A stretch of DNA of 64,000 nucleotides from a virus: IMG/VR virus record IMGVR_UViG_3300017963_000209, positions 43,065 to 107,064 of that record. One strand, written 5' to 3'. The notes beneath the pieces are model-generated. The model saw only the letters and a program-made list of their open reading frames with translations. It did not search any database and was not told where the DNA came from. The position numbers were made by a program, and so were the translations under genes. Numbering within the stretch: the stretch's first letter is position 1; each line of letters begins with the position of its first letter. Positions 53,547-61,922 of the stretch are shown in pieces.

Positions 53547-53971
53547 TGATTATCCGCATTACGAAAGACAGCCGGGGAATAGTGGCTGACTCCGACCTCC
53601 CCGGCTGTCCTCCGGTTGGAATCGGCTATACTCCACACGAGGCGATCGGCATGTTGATCGCCCTGTTGGCCAGCGAGAACAAATGCTGGGCTGCTCACGG
53701 CGCCGACTTCATCATCGAGGACAAGCGCGGCCAAATCTGCGAGTTCTGCGGCAAGAGCTTCCGCACCAAGAAGCAGCTAGGAGGGCATCTAAATTTCCAG
53801 CATCGCACGGTGGATTACACCCGCCACGACATCTTTAGGGCGCTGGGGTACCGCCATGCGTCCAAGATGTCTCCCCGGCATAAACGAGATTTGTTCATCC
53901 TCTCCGGTATCTCGCGAACTGACGCCGAGAAGATGGCGGGGCTCAACAGCAAAGACTACCCGAAACAGTAG
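53546..53971 (+). CDS. HicB-like / C2H2 zinc-finger protein
   Basis: A 141-residue protein. Residues 1-42 (IVADSDLPGCPPVG...PHEAIGMLIALL) resemble a HicB-like fold. C65-x2-C68-x12-H81-x4-H86 forms a classical C2H2 finger with KQLGGHLNFQH, close to the QALGGH motif of plant zinc fingers and distinct from bacterial Ros/MucR. The C-terminal part is basic and helical. It starts on the last base of the preceding stop. It may be a transcription regulator. Compositionally it is less GC-rich than neighbours. Confidence 0.75.
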   Translation: MIIRITKDSRGIVADSDLPGCPPVGIGYTPHEAIGMLIALLASENKCWAAHGADFIIEDKRGQICEFCGKSFRTKKQLGGHLNFQHRTVDYTRHDIFRALGYRHASKMSPRHKRDLFILSGISRTDAEKMAGLNSKDYPKQ

Positions 53972-53993
53972 GTCACTACCGAGGAGAACAGTC

Positions 53994-54284
53994 ATGAGTT
54001 GTGGAATACCGTGCAGCGGCTGCGGGGCGATGACGGACGAGGCCGACCTCGAATACTACACCGTGCACTGCGCCTGCCAGGCGGAGTCGCAGCTCCCCTG
54101 CGAGCACGGCTACTGCGAGGCCTGCATGAAGGAAGAGGAGCCCGACTTCAAGTCCCAGGTGATCGAGACCCTGGGCGAGTGCGTGGGCTTGCTCCCGGCC
54201 GGAGAGACGTGGGCGGCTACGGAGGACGGGGTGCTGATGTACCTCAGGGACATCGTCAACCACGTCAATGCGAGCGAAGCATGA
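53994..54284 (+). CDS. Small cysteine-rich protein
   Basis: A 96-residue protein with GAGGAG nine bases before ATG 53994. Cysteines at 3, 7, 10, 26, 28, 36, 41 and 44 (CSGCG, CEACMKE) suggest one or two zinc sites. The second half is a helical acidic region. Function unknown. Confidence 0.65.
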   Translation: MSCGIPCSGCGAMTDEADLEYYTVHCACQAESQLPCEHGYCEACMKEEEPDFKSQVIETLGECVGLLPAGETWAATEDGVLMYLRDIVNHVNASEA

Positions 54285-54451
54285 GCACGGGATTCCCCGG
54301 ACATAACCGCAAGCGCACGGCACAGAAGCGCCAAGATCCCAAGTGCGAGACGTGCAAGACCAGGCCCGCCTATCGCTGGTTCACCTGGTGCGGCTATATC
54401 TGCAAACCCTGCCTGGAAGATCGCTTGCCCCGGAAGGCCCCGGCCGGGTAG
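54281..54451 (+). CDS. Small zinc-ribbon protein
   Basis: A 56-residue basic protein in ATGA overlap with the previous gene. CETC and CKPC, with an extra Cys between (WCGYICKPC), form a probable zinc ribbon. Unknown target; such proteins often bind nucleic acid. Confidence 0.6.
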   Translation: MSTGFPGHNRKRTAQKRQDPKCETCKTRPAYRWFTWCGYICKPCLEDRLPRKAPAG

Positions 54452-54485
54452 GATAAAGCCACGGCTGATGACTAAAAGAAAGCAC

Positions 54486-54554
54486 ATGCGCAACCGCGCA
54501 TAACACCTCTTCCGGTCATCTCGTAACATCCCGGCTGCACGGTAACATCCGCGG
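54486..54554 (+). promoter_or_regulatory. Structured leader before the largest virion gene
   Basis: The 181-base gap from 54452 to 54632 is the longest in the window. It has inverted repeat ATGCGC-AACC-GCGCAT (54486-54501) and two direct copies of GTAACATCC (54523 and 54542, 19 bases apart, about two helical turns). No convincing -10/-35 pair is seen. The spacing suits a dimeric regulator. The strong AAGGAGG ribosome site lies at the end. Confidence 0.4.
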
Positions 54555-54632
54555 TGTTGTCGTGCGTCAGGAACGTGCACAGAACCAGGTCCCCCGGTAC
54601 TGTGCAACGTCGTGGACATCAAGGAGGATGCT

Positions 54633-57600
54633 ATGACTCAGGGAATGGGTCTTGGGCTCGGAGGGATGCCCCCTTGGGGTCGGATGTTTCAGAACGCCGG
54701 CAGCTTCAGCGGCCGGTTCCCCATGGGAGGGTTTAGCTGGGGAGCTGTCCCCGGCATGGCACCAGGTAAGGCTCCTCCTAATCCTGCCGCTCAGGTCGCC
54801 CCACAGGGCCCTGTGAAGGCAGACGCGCAGGGTGTCCAGCAAGCCTTTGCCAAGCTGGGCGGCTGCGAGAAGCAGGCACAGGGCGTCTCAGAGGAAAATA
54901 GAGGCAGTCACACGTCGGGCCCGTCGAGACCGGTCTCTCCCAGCGCCGTTCTCACCGGAAGGCCTGGCCCCGGGCGTAGTGGAGCACCAGTTGGCTCGTC
55001 CACTACACTACCCCGGGGCCGGGCTGACGGGTCTAGTCTTCCTGGCTTGCCCAAGTTCGCGTCTGACGCGGAGATCCTTGCCGCTCTCCCCCGTCTGGGC
55101 GGCTTCCCCCTCTCTGGAACCCGCACGGCCGCGGGCAAGGAGCACGAAAAACTAGCAGCGCAGGACAACACGGCTGCTCCCCCCTCGCTAGACCCGAAGG
55201 GGATAGCTGCGCTGACGGCAATGAACGTCGGCGGGGGCGCGTTGGCCGGCAACAAAGTGGGCACGATGCTCGCCGAAAAACACACCCAACGCTGGCGGAA
55301 TCTGGCGAATAGGGCCGCGAACACTAGCTACGATCGTGGCCGGCACCAGGAGAGTCGCCTGCTGAATAACTTCACCCGCAACGGCAAGCTGCGGCAGATG
55401 TTCAAGCGTCTGCCGCGTCGGGGTCGTTGGATTGGTGGGGGCATCGGCGGCGGGCTTTCGTTGGCGTTGACGCTGTTGTTGCAGAAGCTCTCCGGCGGCA
55501 AGCCGACTGCCGACGCGGGGACGACCAAGCCTACTGTTGACGCCCAAGGAAAGCCGATCACCAAGTCAGCGGCACAGGACAACACGGCTCCCCGGCTCTC
55601 CGCGACGGGGGATTCGAGCGGCCTGACGTTCGCCCACAAGAGCGATGACTACGCCCAGGGCCAGGACGCCTGGGGCTCGTTGCACAAGTATTTCAAGGGC
55701 GGCAGCAAGCTGCGTTCGCAGCCCTCGCCGCTGACCGGCAAGCACCGGGGAGAGGAGAAGGCCGTGCGCCAGATGAAGGCCGACTCCTTCCTCAAGGACG
55801 CATCGAACGGAGGCAAGGAGATGGAGAAGGACGCCATCGCTTTCGAGGCCCTGCCGCCTGATTTCCAGGCCAGGTACCAGCGGAATTTTGCCTCTGGGCG
55901 GACGCAGATGTCGCCCCGGGAGGCGGCTGCCTACTACGCCAAGAACTACGAGACGCCGCAGCAGCGGGCGACTCGGTTTTCCTCCGAGCGTGCGCAGCAG
56001 TTGCGCACTACTCCGCAGCAGAAGTACGAGGCTGCGTTGGCCCGGGGAGACACGGGCATGGCCGACTACTACCGCTCCAAGATGAGTGGTGGCGGCCAGC
56101 AGTTTCTCGACCAGGCGAGGCAGCAGGCCAGCCAGGCTGCCGCCCGGATCGGCAAGCCGGCACAGCTTCCCAGCATGGGAGGTTTCTCCCGCAATCTCGA
56201 CGCGGGTCCGCCCGCGATCATCGGCTCCCAGGCCCCCGGTGGACAGAGGCCGCCTAAGCCGCCGTCCGTGGGTGGATTTCGTCCCCGGCGTCCGCCGGCC
56301 ACTATGGGCCAGGCTCGCGGCATCCCCGGGATGCCCAAGCTGGGAGAGGATCTCTCGCCTTTCGCTCGCGGCTTCTTCGGCTGTTGCCTGGCCAAGGGCA
56401 TGGACGAGGGCCAGGTCAAGCAGGCCATGGACGCAGCCATCGAGAGGTTCGGCAAGCTCGTGGAGGAGGATCTCAAAAGCGGTTTTGAGAAGTGTGCCTT
56501 CTTCGGGAAGGCCCGCGGTCTGCTCAACCAGGGGCTCCAGTGGGGCGCCCGCAAGCTCGCTCCCAAGGTGATGCAGGAGGGAGCCAGGCAGGCCGGGAAG
56601 GCCGCTCCGCAGGCGGCCAAGGTCGTTACCACGAAGGTCACTCCCTACTCCGCCTCGCGGGCCATGGTGCCCTACAGCGCCGAGTTCGCCGCCCGGCAGG
56701 CTGCTCGCCAGGGTGCGCGCAGGGGCACGCAGATGGCCACCAGGGCCGGCTTGCCCGCCGCCACCCAGGGAGGCAAGCTCGCTCTTCCCCGAGCCGTCAA
56801 GGGGCAGATCGGCAGCCGGCTGGGCCACGGCACGGCGACGGGAGTAGCCCAGGGTTTTGCCGAGCCTGCTTTGCTCAATCAACGCGATCCTGTCACCGGC
56901 GAGCCCACGATCTTCAGTTGGGGAGGCGCGGCTCGGGGCTTCGGTCTCGGTGCCCTTCTCGGCAAGAACCGGGCCGTCAGGAGCTGGTACGGTCGTCCCG
57001 TCACCCGTGCCGGTATCGCCTCGATCGGCGGTGAAGTTGCCGACACGGGGCTCGGCGCCATGGGCATCGACACCGGCGGCCGACTTCGCCAGGCTGCGGC
57101 CTGGGGAGCCGGCGGCCTGAGCACGCCGTGGGGTCGTCGCATGATGGGAACGGCCGCTCCCAAAGTCCTCAGCGGCATCGACGACTTCGCTATCCCCAGG
57201 CTCCTGCCGCAGGGCGCTCAGGGTGCTTGGGGCCGTGGGGCACGCGGTCTGGGTCGTGGCATGAGCAATCTCACCGGTGGCCGCATGGGCAAGGGCCTGA
57301 TGCGTCACGGGGAGCGGATGATACGTCCCGAGAGCGCTGCCTCGAAGTGGGGCCGGCGTACGTTGGGCGGCTCCATGGCCCTGGCCGGTGGAACGGCCTT
57401 TGCCGGAGCCACGATGGACAATCTCCGTGCCCAGATCGGCGACGAGATGACCATGCAGTTCCAGCAGCAAGCCCCCGCCATGATCAAGCAGCTCACCGGG
57501 AAGACGCCCGAGGAGCTGCAAGCGATCCTCGCCCAGGCCGACTCGATGGGGCAGATCGGCAACGTCCTCGGCGGCATGGAGGGGATCTTCGACAAGATCC

Positions 57601-58007
57601 TCGGCTTCTTCAATGCCGACCCCAGCTCGATGAACCTGATGCAGAAGGCCTTGCTGGTTCTCGGCGGAGGTGCGCTGCTCGGCGGTGCCCTGACTGGCTC
57701 CGGCACGATGGCGGGCGTGGGCGGTCTGGCGATGGCCGGCGGCCTGCTGCCTATGATGGGAGGCTTCGGCGGCCAGGGTGCTCCGGCAGGTCAAGGTGCT
57801 CCCCCGCCTCCCGCCGATCCCGCGGCAGCGGCACAACCTCAAGCCCAGGCGGCGATGCCCAGCCCCGAGCAGCAGACGGCCAGTATGCTCCGGACGGGAC
57901 CCGACGAGCTTCAGCGGATGCTGGAGCGCACGGGACAGGTTCGGCCTCACAACATCAACCCGAACGCCACGGCGGCTCTCCAGGACGAACTGGCGGGAGT
58001 GGCGTAA
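54633..58007 (+). CDS. Very large Ala/Gly-rich putative virion protein
   Basis: A 1,124-residue protein, ATG 54633 five bases after AAGGAGG (GTG 54612 also in frame). It is Gly/Ala/Gln/Arg-rich with possible membrane stretches near 270-290 and 1005-1045. A segment near 581-600 (FFGCCLAKGMDEGQVKQAMD) resembles one in the 538-residue virion protein. Residues 614-619 (LKSGFE) come from palindrome copy D. Such size and composition suit an internal virion, tail-tape-like or membrane-penetration protein. No enzymatic domain is visible. Confidence 0.75.
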   Translation: MTQGMGLGLGGMPPWGRMFQNAGSFSGRFPMGGFSWGAVPGMAPGKAPPNPAAQVAPQGPVKADAQGVQQAFAKLGGCEKQAQGVSEENRGSHTSGPSRPVSPSAVLTGRPGPGRSGAPVGSSTTLPRGRADGSSLPGLPKFASDAEILAALPRLGGFPLSGTRTAAGKEHEKLAAQDNTAAPPSLDPKGIAALTAMNVGGGALAGNKVGTMLAEKHTQRWRNLANRAANTSYDRGRHQESRLLNNFTRNGKLRQMFKRLPRRGRWIGGGIGGGLSLALTLLLQKLSGGKPTADAGTTKPTVDAQGKPITKSAAQDNTAPRLSATGDSSGLTFAHKSDDYAQGQDAWGSLHKYFKGGSKLRSQPSPLTGKHRGEEKAVRQMKADSFLKDASNGGKEMEKDAIAFEALPPDFQARYQRNFASGRTQMSPREAAAYYAKNYETPQQRATRFSSERAQQLRTTPQQKYEAALARGDTGMADYYRSKMSGGGQQFLDQARQQASQAAARIGKPAQLPSMGGFSRNLDAGPPAIIGSQAPGGQRPPKPPSVGGFRPRRPPATMGQARGIPGMPKLGEDLSPFARGFFGCCLAKGMDEGQVKQAMDAAIERFGKLVEEDLKSGFEKCAFFGKARGLLNQGLQWGARKLAPKVMQEGARQAGKAAPQAAKVVTTKVTPYSASRAMVPYSAEFAARQAARQGARRGTQMATRAGLPAATQGGKLALPRAVKGQIGSRLGHGTATGVAQGFAEPALLNQRDPVTGEPTIFSWGGAARGFGLGALLGKNRAVRSWYGRPVTRAGIASIGGEVADTGLGAMGIDTGGRLRQAAAWGAGGLSTPWGRRMMGTAAPKVLSGIDDFAIPRLLPQGAQGAWGRGARGLGRGMSNLTGGRMGKGLMRHGERMIRPESAASKWGRRTLGGSMALAGGTAFAGATMDNLRAQIGDEMTMQFQQQAPAMIKQLTGKTPEELQAILAQADSMGQIGNVLGGMEGIFDKILGFFNADPSSMNLMQKALLVLGGGALLGGALTGSGTMAGVGGLAMAGGLLPMMGGFGGQGAPAGQGAPPPPADPAAAAQPQAQAAMPSPEQQTASMLRTGPDELQRMLERTGQVRPHNINPNATAALQDELAGVA
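56472..56489. repeat. Dispersed palindrome, copy D
   Basis: CTCAAAAGCGGTTTTGAG, identical to copy B and the reverse complement of copy A. It is in the coding part of the 1,124-residue protein, codons 614-619. The left flank GAT matches the reverse complement of the right flank of copy A. Confidence 0.85.
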
Positions 58008-58074
58008 CGAGGTAGCTCGGGCGGCATTTCCTTGGTAGTATGATGCTGCGCCGCTCGGGCAGGTCGCTATCTGG

Positions 58075-58096
58075 GGACGGTTGGAACCAACCGTCC
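58075..58096 (+). other. Strong 10-bp hairpin in intergenic gap
   Basis: GGACGGTTGG-AA-CCAACCGTCC, a perfect ten-base inverted repeat in the 143-base gap after the largest gene. No T-run follows. It may be an mRNA stability or processing element, or a protein site. Nothing resembling a tRNA was found around it. Confidence 0.55.
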
Positions 58097-58150
58097 TGAA
58101 GCGAGTTGAACTCTCGCCTTGCGGGCGCTCTTTAACGTCCGGAGAAACCC

Positions 58151-58426
58151 GTGCACTGGATCTTCACCGCCATCCTGTGGATCGTCTGCGTCTGCGTCGG
58201 CCTCTTCGGGCTGGCGATGCTGGCGGCGCTCGCCATCATCATCCTCAAAGCCGTCTGGCGGAAGGTCGTCATCCCGCTCTACTGCCGCGTGGCCATCTTC
58301 CTGCAATACTGGGTGCTGTATCGCATGCTCAAGCGCTGCCCCATGTGCTGGCACAGGATGCGTGACACTGGGATTCGCTTCGACGACGGTCCGTGGTACA
58401 AGTGTGGAAACTGTGAGGGCCACTGA
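58151..58426 (+). CDS. Small membrane protein with zinc-ribbon tail
   Basis: A 91-residue protein starting at GTG 58151 after GGAGAAACCC. Residues 3-35 form one or two hydrophobic helices; the C-terminus has CPMC and CGNC, a zinc-ribbon pattern. It would sit in the inner membrane with the ribbon in the cytoplasm. Function unknown. Confidence 0.65.
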   Translation: MHWIFTAILWIVCVCVGLFGLAMLAALAIIILKAVWRKVVIPLYCRVAIFLQYWVLYRMLKRCPMCWHRMRDTGIRFDDGPWYKCGNCEGH

Positions 58427-58454
58427 AAGTCGTAGCTCCAAGGAGGGCAGTACG

Positions 58455-58799
58455 ATGATGGCAGCGCTGTTCAAGTGGTTGGCGCAGTGGGCCTTGAAGG
58501 CCGGGGCCAACTGGCTGGCCGGCTTTCTCCTGTACTACTATCGCAAGTGGATGCGGGAGCTGGCCAAGGAGCGGAAGGAGATCCGCCGGGCGCTGATGCG
58601 GCGGATGACCAGGCAGGAAGTCCACGACTGGAACGCGAGGGCGATCATCGAGTCGGCAGGCTGGGTCGGAGGCAGCTACACGGAGCGGGACATCCGTGAG
58701 ACGGCGCTGAACGCCCACGCCGACCAGTTCCGCGAACCCCAGATCGCTTTCATGAAGCAGCGGATCGAGGAGACGGCCGACGACGAGTTCACGTTGTGA
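58455..58799 (+). CDS. Small membrane-anchored charged protein
   Basis: A 114-residue protein, ATG 58455 with AAGGAGG upstream. An N-terminal hydrophobic region (ALFKWLAQWALKAGANWLAGFLLYYY) is followed by a highly charged helical part. Possibly a spanin- or holin-like lysis protein, but no diagnostic motif. The stop overlaps an alternative GTG start of the next gene. Confidence 0.6.
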   Translation: MMAALFKWLAQWALKAGANWLAGFLLYYYRKWMRELAKERKEIRRALMRRMTRQEVHDWNARAIIESAGWVGGSYTERDIRETALNAHADQFREPQIAFMKQRIEETADDEFTL

Positions 58800-58807
58800 G
58801 GAAGCTA

Positions 58808-59440
58808 ATGAAGGTATTCTGCGTTGGAGCCGGCCGCACGGGCAGCTTGTCCCTCTCGCTGGCCTTGAAGCGGCTGGGCTACAACGTGGCCGGCCAGGCC
58901 AAACGCTACGCCCTCATCCAAGACTGGGCCGTGCGGCGCTGGGGTCCGCTGCTGGAGCACTGCCGCACGGCCGAGGCCTTTCACGACGCCCCTTTCAGCC
59001 ACCCCTTCACCTATGTGGTGTTGGACCAGGCGTTCCCATCGAGTAAGTTCATTCTCACGGTAAGGGACTGCTCCGCGCAGTGGTACAAGTCGCTGGTGGG
59101 CTTCCACTCCGTCCTCACTGCGGACGGCAAACGAACGCCCACGGCGGACGACTTGAAGGCTTTTGCCGGTGGCTGGTTGTACCGCACGGTGAAGATTCTC
59201 CGGGACGTACCGGACGACGATCTCTACAACCGGGAGACGTGCATCCGCTACTATGAGCGCCACTGCGAGAGCGTCCGGGAGTATTTTCGTTTTCGCGAGG
59301 ACCTGCTGGTGCTGAACGTGAGCGAGGAGGATGCCTTCCCCCGGCTCTGCCGGTTCCTGGACAAACCCGTCATCGAGGAGCCGTTCCCTCACACAAACTC
59401 CACCGCCGCTTGGCGAGATCATATACAGGGGAAGCAATGA
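58808..59440 (+). CDS. P-loop sulfotransferase-like protein
   Basis: A 210-residue protein. VGAGRTGSLSLSLALKRLG (6-24) matches the 5'-phosphosulfate-binding loop of Sulfotransfer_4-type proteins, and FILTVRDCSAQWYKS (81-95, R86) is the 3'-phosphate loop. Such enzymes use PAPS to sulfate sugars or other acceptors. It starts the glycan cluster; GAGGAAG precedes ATG 58808. Acceptor unknown. Its stop overlaps the fusion gene (ATGA). Confidence 0.82.
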   Translation: MKVFCVGAGRTGSLSLSLALKRLGYNVAGQAKRYALIQDWAVRRWGPLLEHCRTAEAFHDAPFSHPFTYVVLDQAFPSSKFILTVRDCSAQWYKSLVGFHSVLTADGKRTPTADDLKAFAGGWLYRTVKILRDVPDDDLYNRETCIRYYERHCESVREYFRFREDLLVLNVSEEDAFPRLCRFLDKPVIEEPFPHTNSTAAWRDHIQGKQ

Positions 59441-61017
59441 GCGCCGACGTCGACATCGTCATCATCTCCTGCGGCAAGCTGCCGCATCTCCGCAAGTTCA
59501 CGCAGGGCGCCATCGCGAGCTGCCGAAAGTCGTCCGACAAGCTCATCTTCAACATCACCGTGGTCGAGACCCACGAGGACGGGGAGAAGGAGTACGAGGG
59601 AGCCGACCGCACGGTCTTCTGGGTGCCTTCGGACGGGCAGTTCAACTACAACCGCGTGCTGAACTTCGGCACCCACTTCGGCGATGCACCCTACGTGGTG
59701 CACGCCAACAACGACCTGCGATTCCACCCGCACTGGGCGGAACGGCTGATCCAGACAATGCAGAAGTACAAGATCCGCAGCGTCTCTCCCCGCTGTCCCC
59801 GGCACGCCGAGCAGAAGAAGTTCCGCGGCCAGAAGGAGCCGGCCTACGGCTATGCGATCCGCCAGGAGATGTCCGGCTGGTGCGTGATGATGGAGAGGTC
59901 GCTCTGGCGTGAGCTGGGCGGTTTGTGGGAAGATGTGCCCTACTGGTACTCGGACGTGATGTACGTCGACCAGCTCCAGGCGGCCGACGTGAAGCATGCC
60001 CTGGTGCCGCTGAGCCTGGTGACGCACTGGGCCAACCGCACGACGCGGAAACTGCCCAAGGAGCCTCGCCGGGAGATGACCCAGGGCGCCAAGCCCCACT
60101 ACCAGAAGGCCAAGAGAATCCGAGCCGCCACGATGACCAGCCCCTATGCCAACCTCGGCTTCGCCAAGGAGAACGTCCCCGGCAAGGAGCTGAGCACGCT
60201 GAAGATCGGCGGCCCCCTGCGTCATGTCCTCCGCCCCAACAACCTGGAGTCGCTGAAGAAGGCCTGCTTGCGGGCCGACGACCGCGACGACCCCGTCCTC
60301 ATGCTGGGCGGCGGCAGCAACATCCTCTTCCCCGACGAAGGCTGGCCCGGGCTGGTGATCCTCACCAAGGATCTCAGCCACTTCCACATGGAAAACAAGC
60401 TCGCCGTGGCCTGGCCGGGGCTGATGTACGCCAGCTTCCTCCGCCAGGCGGCCCTGCGCAACCTGGCCGGCGTGTTCCAGATCGCCCACGTGCCGGGGAC
60501 GATGGGTGGCAGCGTGGTGATGAACGCCGGTTTCGGCCCCACGGAGGGCAAGGACATCGCCAAGTACCTGGTCCGCGTGGAGGTCTTCAACCGCGAGAAA
60601 GCCAAGACGGTAACGCTCACCAAGGAGCAGTGCCAGTTCGGCTACCGCACGAGCATCTTCCGCGGCCGTCCCGACCTGCTGGTGCTGCGGAGCTACTTCA
60701 CCTTGCCGGCGATGGACCGCAAGGCTGCTGAGTCGACGATCGTCTCCTCCCAGAAGAGCGCTGCCAAGTTCATCCGGGCCTGCGGCCAGGGCTGTCCCAA
60801 CGCCGGCAGCGTGTTCATTCACACGAGCTACGACCCTCCCAAGGGCGTCAAGGGGATGAACCGGGGCGGCGCCTGCTGGTCGGAGACCAACCCCAACTGG
60901 ATCAACAATCTCGGAGGAGCGACGGCCGCCGACGTCAAGTGGCTGATCGACGAGGCCAAGCGTCTCTGCAAGGAGCAAGGAAAACCGGAACCCGAATTGG
61001 AACTGATCGTGGTATGA
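59437..61017 (+). CDS. Glycosyltransferase-MurB fusion protein
   Basis: A 526-residue protein. Residues 1-230 are GT2-like (DIVIISCGK; HANNDL near 85). Residues about 255-526 match MurB, the FAD enzyme reducing UDP-GlcNAc-enolpyruvate to UDP-MurNAc: FAD site LGGGSNILF (290-298), PGTMGGSVVMNAG, GYRTSIF with R404, PNAGS with S458, and the C-terminal glutamate in ELELIVV (E520 or E522). These correspond to the Arg, Ser and Glu catalytic set. I know of no such fusion. Whether it makes MurNAc or another lactyl sugar is open. ATG 59437 overlaps the previous stop; the next gene overlaps its stop. Confidence 0.9.
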   Translation: MSADVDIVIISCGKLPHLRKFTQGAIASCRKSSDKLIFNITVVETHEDGEKEYEGADRTVFWVPSDGQFNYNRVLNFGTHFGDAPYVVHANNDLRFHPHWAERLIQTMQKYKIRSVSPRCPRHAEQKKFRGQKEPAYGYAIRQEMSGWCVMMERSLWRELGGLWEDVPYWYSDVMYVDQLQAADVKHALVPLSLVTHWANRTTRKLPKEPRREMTQGAKPHYQKAKRIRAATMTSPYANLGFAKENVPGKELSTLKIGGPLRHVLRPNNLESLKKACLRADDRDDPVLMLGGGSNILFPDEGWPGLVILTKDLSHFHMENKLAVAWPGLMYASFLRQAALRNLAGVFQIAHVPGTMGGSVVMNAGFGPTEGKDIAKYLVRVEVFNREKAKTVTLTKEQCQFGYRTSIFRGRPDLLVLRSYFTLPAMDRKAAESTIVSSQKSAAKFIRACGQGCPNAGSVFIHTSYDPPKGVKGMNRGGACWSETNPNWINNLGGATAADVKWLIDEAKRLCKEQGKPEPELELIVV

Positions 61018-61922
61018 AGAAGACTAAGCGTTGCGTCGAACTCTTGACCGTTGGCCTGTGGCACGACTCGGTGGGCGACATCGCCCTGATGCAGGCCACG
61101 GCCCAGCAGCTTTCCATCCGCGGCGTCCCCGTAATGTGCCGCAGCATCTCCACTGGAAGCCGGCCCTGCGTGGTGGGAGGCGGCTACCTGCTGTCGAACA
61201 TCACCAGCGGCATGTGGAGCCACGTCCTAAGGCCCTTCCAGGTCCGCGGCGGCCACTTCCTCAACGCCGTGGGCGTGGGCGGCAGGGGAGACTACGGCTT
61301 CGTCGGGGACTGGAAGTATGTCTCCGTGCGTGACCATGTCAGCCGCGACTTCCTCGCCCCCTCGCTGCCCAAGGACAAGGAGATCCACCTCGTTCCCTGC
61401 CCGGCCGTGTTGTTGGAGGTGCCCAACGTCACCTACCTGCGGCGCTGTCCCGGCGGCGAGGTGATGAAGGATCTGCCGCTCCAGGGCTTCGTGGTCGTGG
61501 ACTGCGAAGCGGAGTGGGCCCACGGCAAGATCAAGGAGCCGCTCTTGCCCCTGGACACGCGGCCCTGGATGAAGAAGGGCTGGCTGGGCAAGCCGCTGCG
61601 CAACCAGACGCGGTCCCCGGAGATGATGATGGGGATCATGAAGTGCGCCAAGGCGGTGATCACCGAGAGCCTTCACATGTCCATCATGGCGATGGCCGTT
61701 GGGGTGCCCTTCGTCGTCTCCGCCAGGGGAGGCACGGCTGCCAAGCCGGCCGCCTATTTCAAGCGGGCCGGCATCCCGGAGATCGTCGTCAAGCCCAACG
61801 CCAACATCGTCAACCAGGCTTTGGAGCTGCACACCAAGATGCTGGCGGTCCGCAAGCTGGAGCAGGATCGGGCCCGCAAGCATCTCGATGCCATGGTGGA
61901 GCTGATGGATGAGCCCGTTTGA
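61014..61922 (+). CDS. Polysaccharide pyruvyl transferase-like protein
   Basis: A 302-residue protein. The early SVGDIALMQA motif and the late ITESLHMSIMAMAVGVPFV match the GT-B-like polysaccharide pyruvyl transferase family, which moves pyruvate from phosphoenolpyruvate to sugars as a ketal. It directly follows the GT-MurB gene, which also deals with an enolpyruvyl-derived group. It overlaps neighbours by 4 and 14 bases. Confidence 0.75.
   Translation: MKKTKRCVELLTVGLWHDSVGDIALMQATAQQLSIRGVPVMCRSISTGSRPCVVGGGYLLSNITSGMWSHVLRPFQVRGGHFLNAVGVGGRGDYGFVGDWKYVSVRDHVSRDFLAPSLPKDKEIHLVPCPAVLLEVPNVTYLRRCPGGEVMKDLPLQGFVVVDCEAEWAHGKIKEPLLPLDTRPWMKKGWLGKPLRNQTRSPEMMMGIMKCAKAVITESLHMSIMAMAVGVPFVVSARGGTAAKPAAYFKRAGIPEIVVKPNANIVNQALELHTKMLAVRKLEQDRARKHLDAMVELMDEPV

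Noticed and set aside
55566-57950. 794-codon minus-strand open frame
   Set aside because: Shadow of the large virion gene, low-complexity Arg/Leu/Gly, no ribosome site or motif.
58008-58150. Possible tRNA in the gap
   Set aside because: Only a ten-base hairpin is present; no cloverleaf, T-loop or anticodon arm could be formed.
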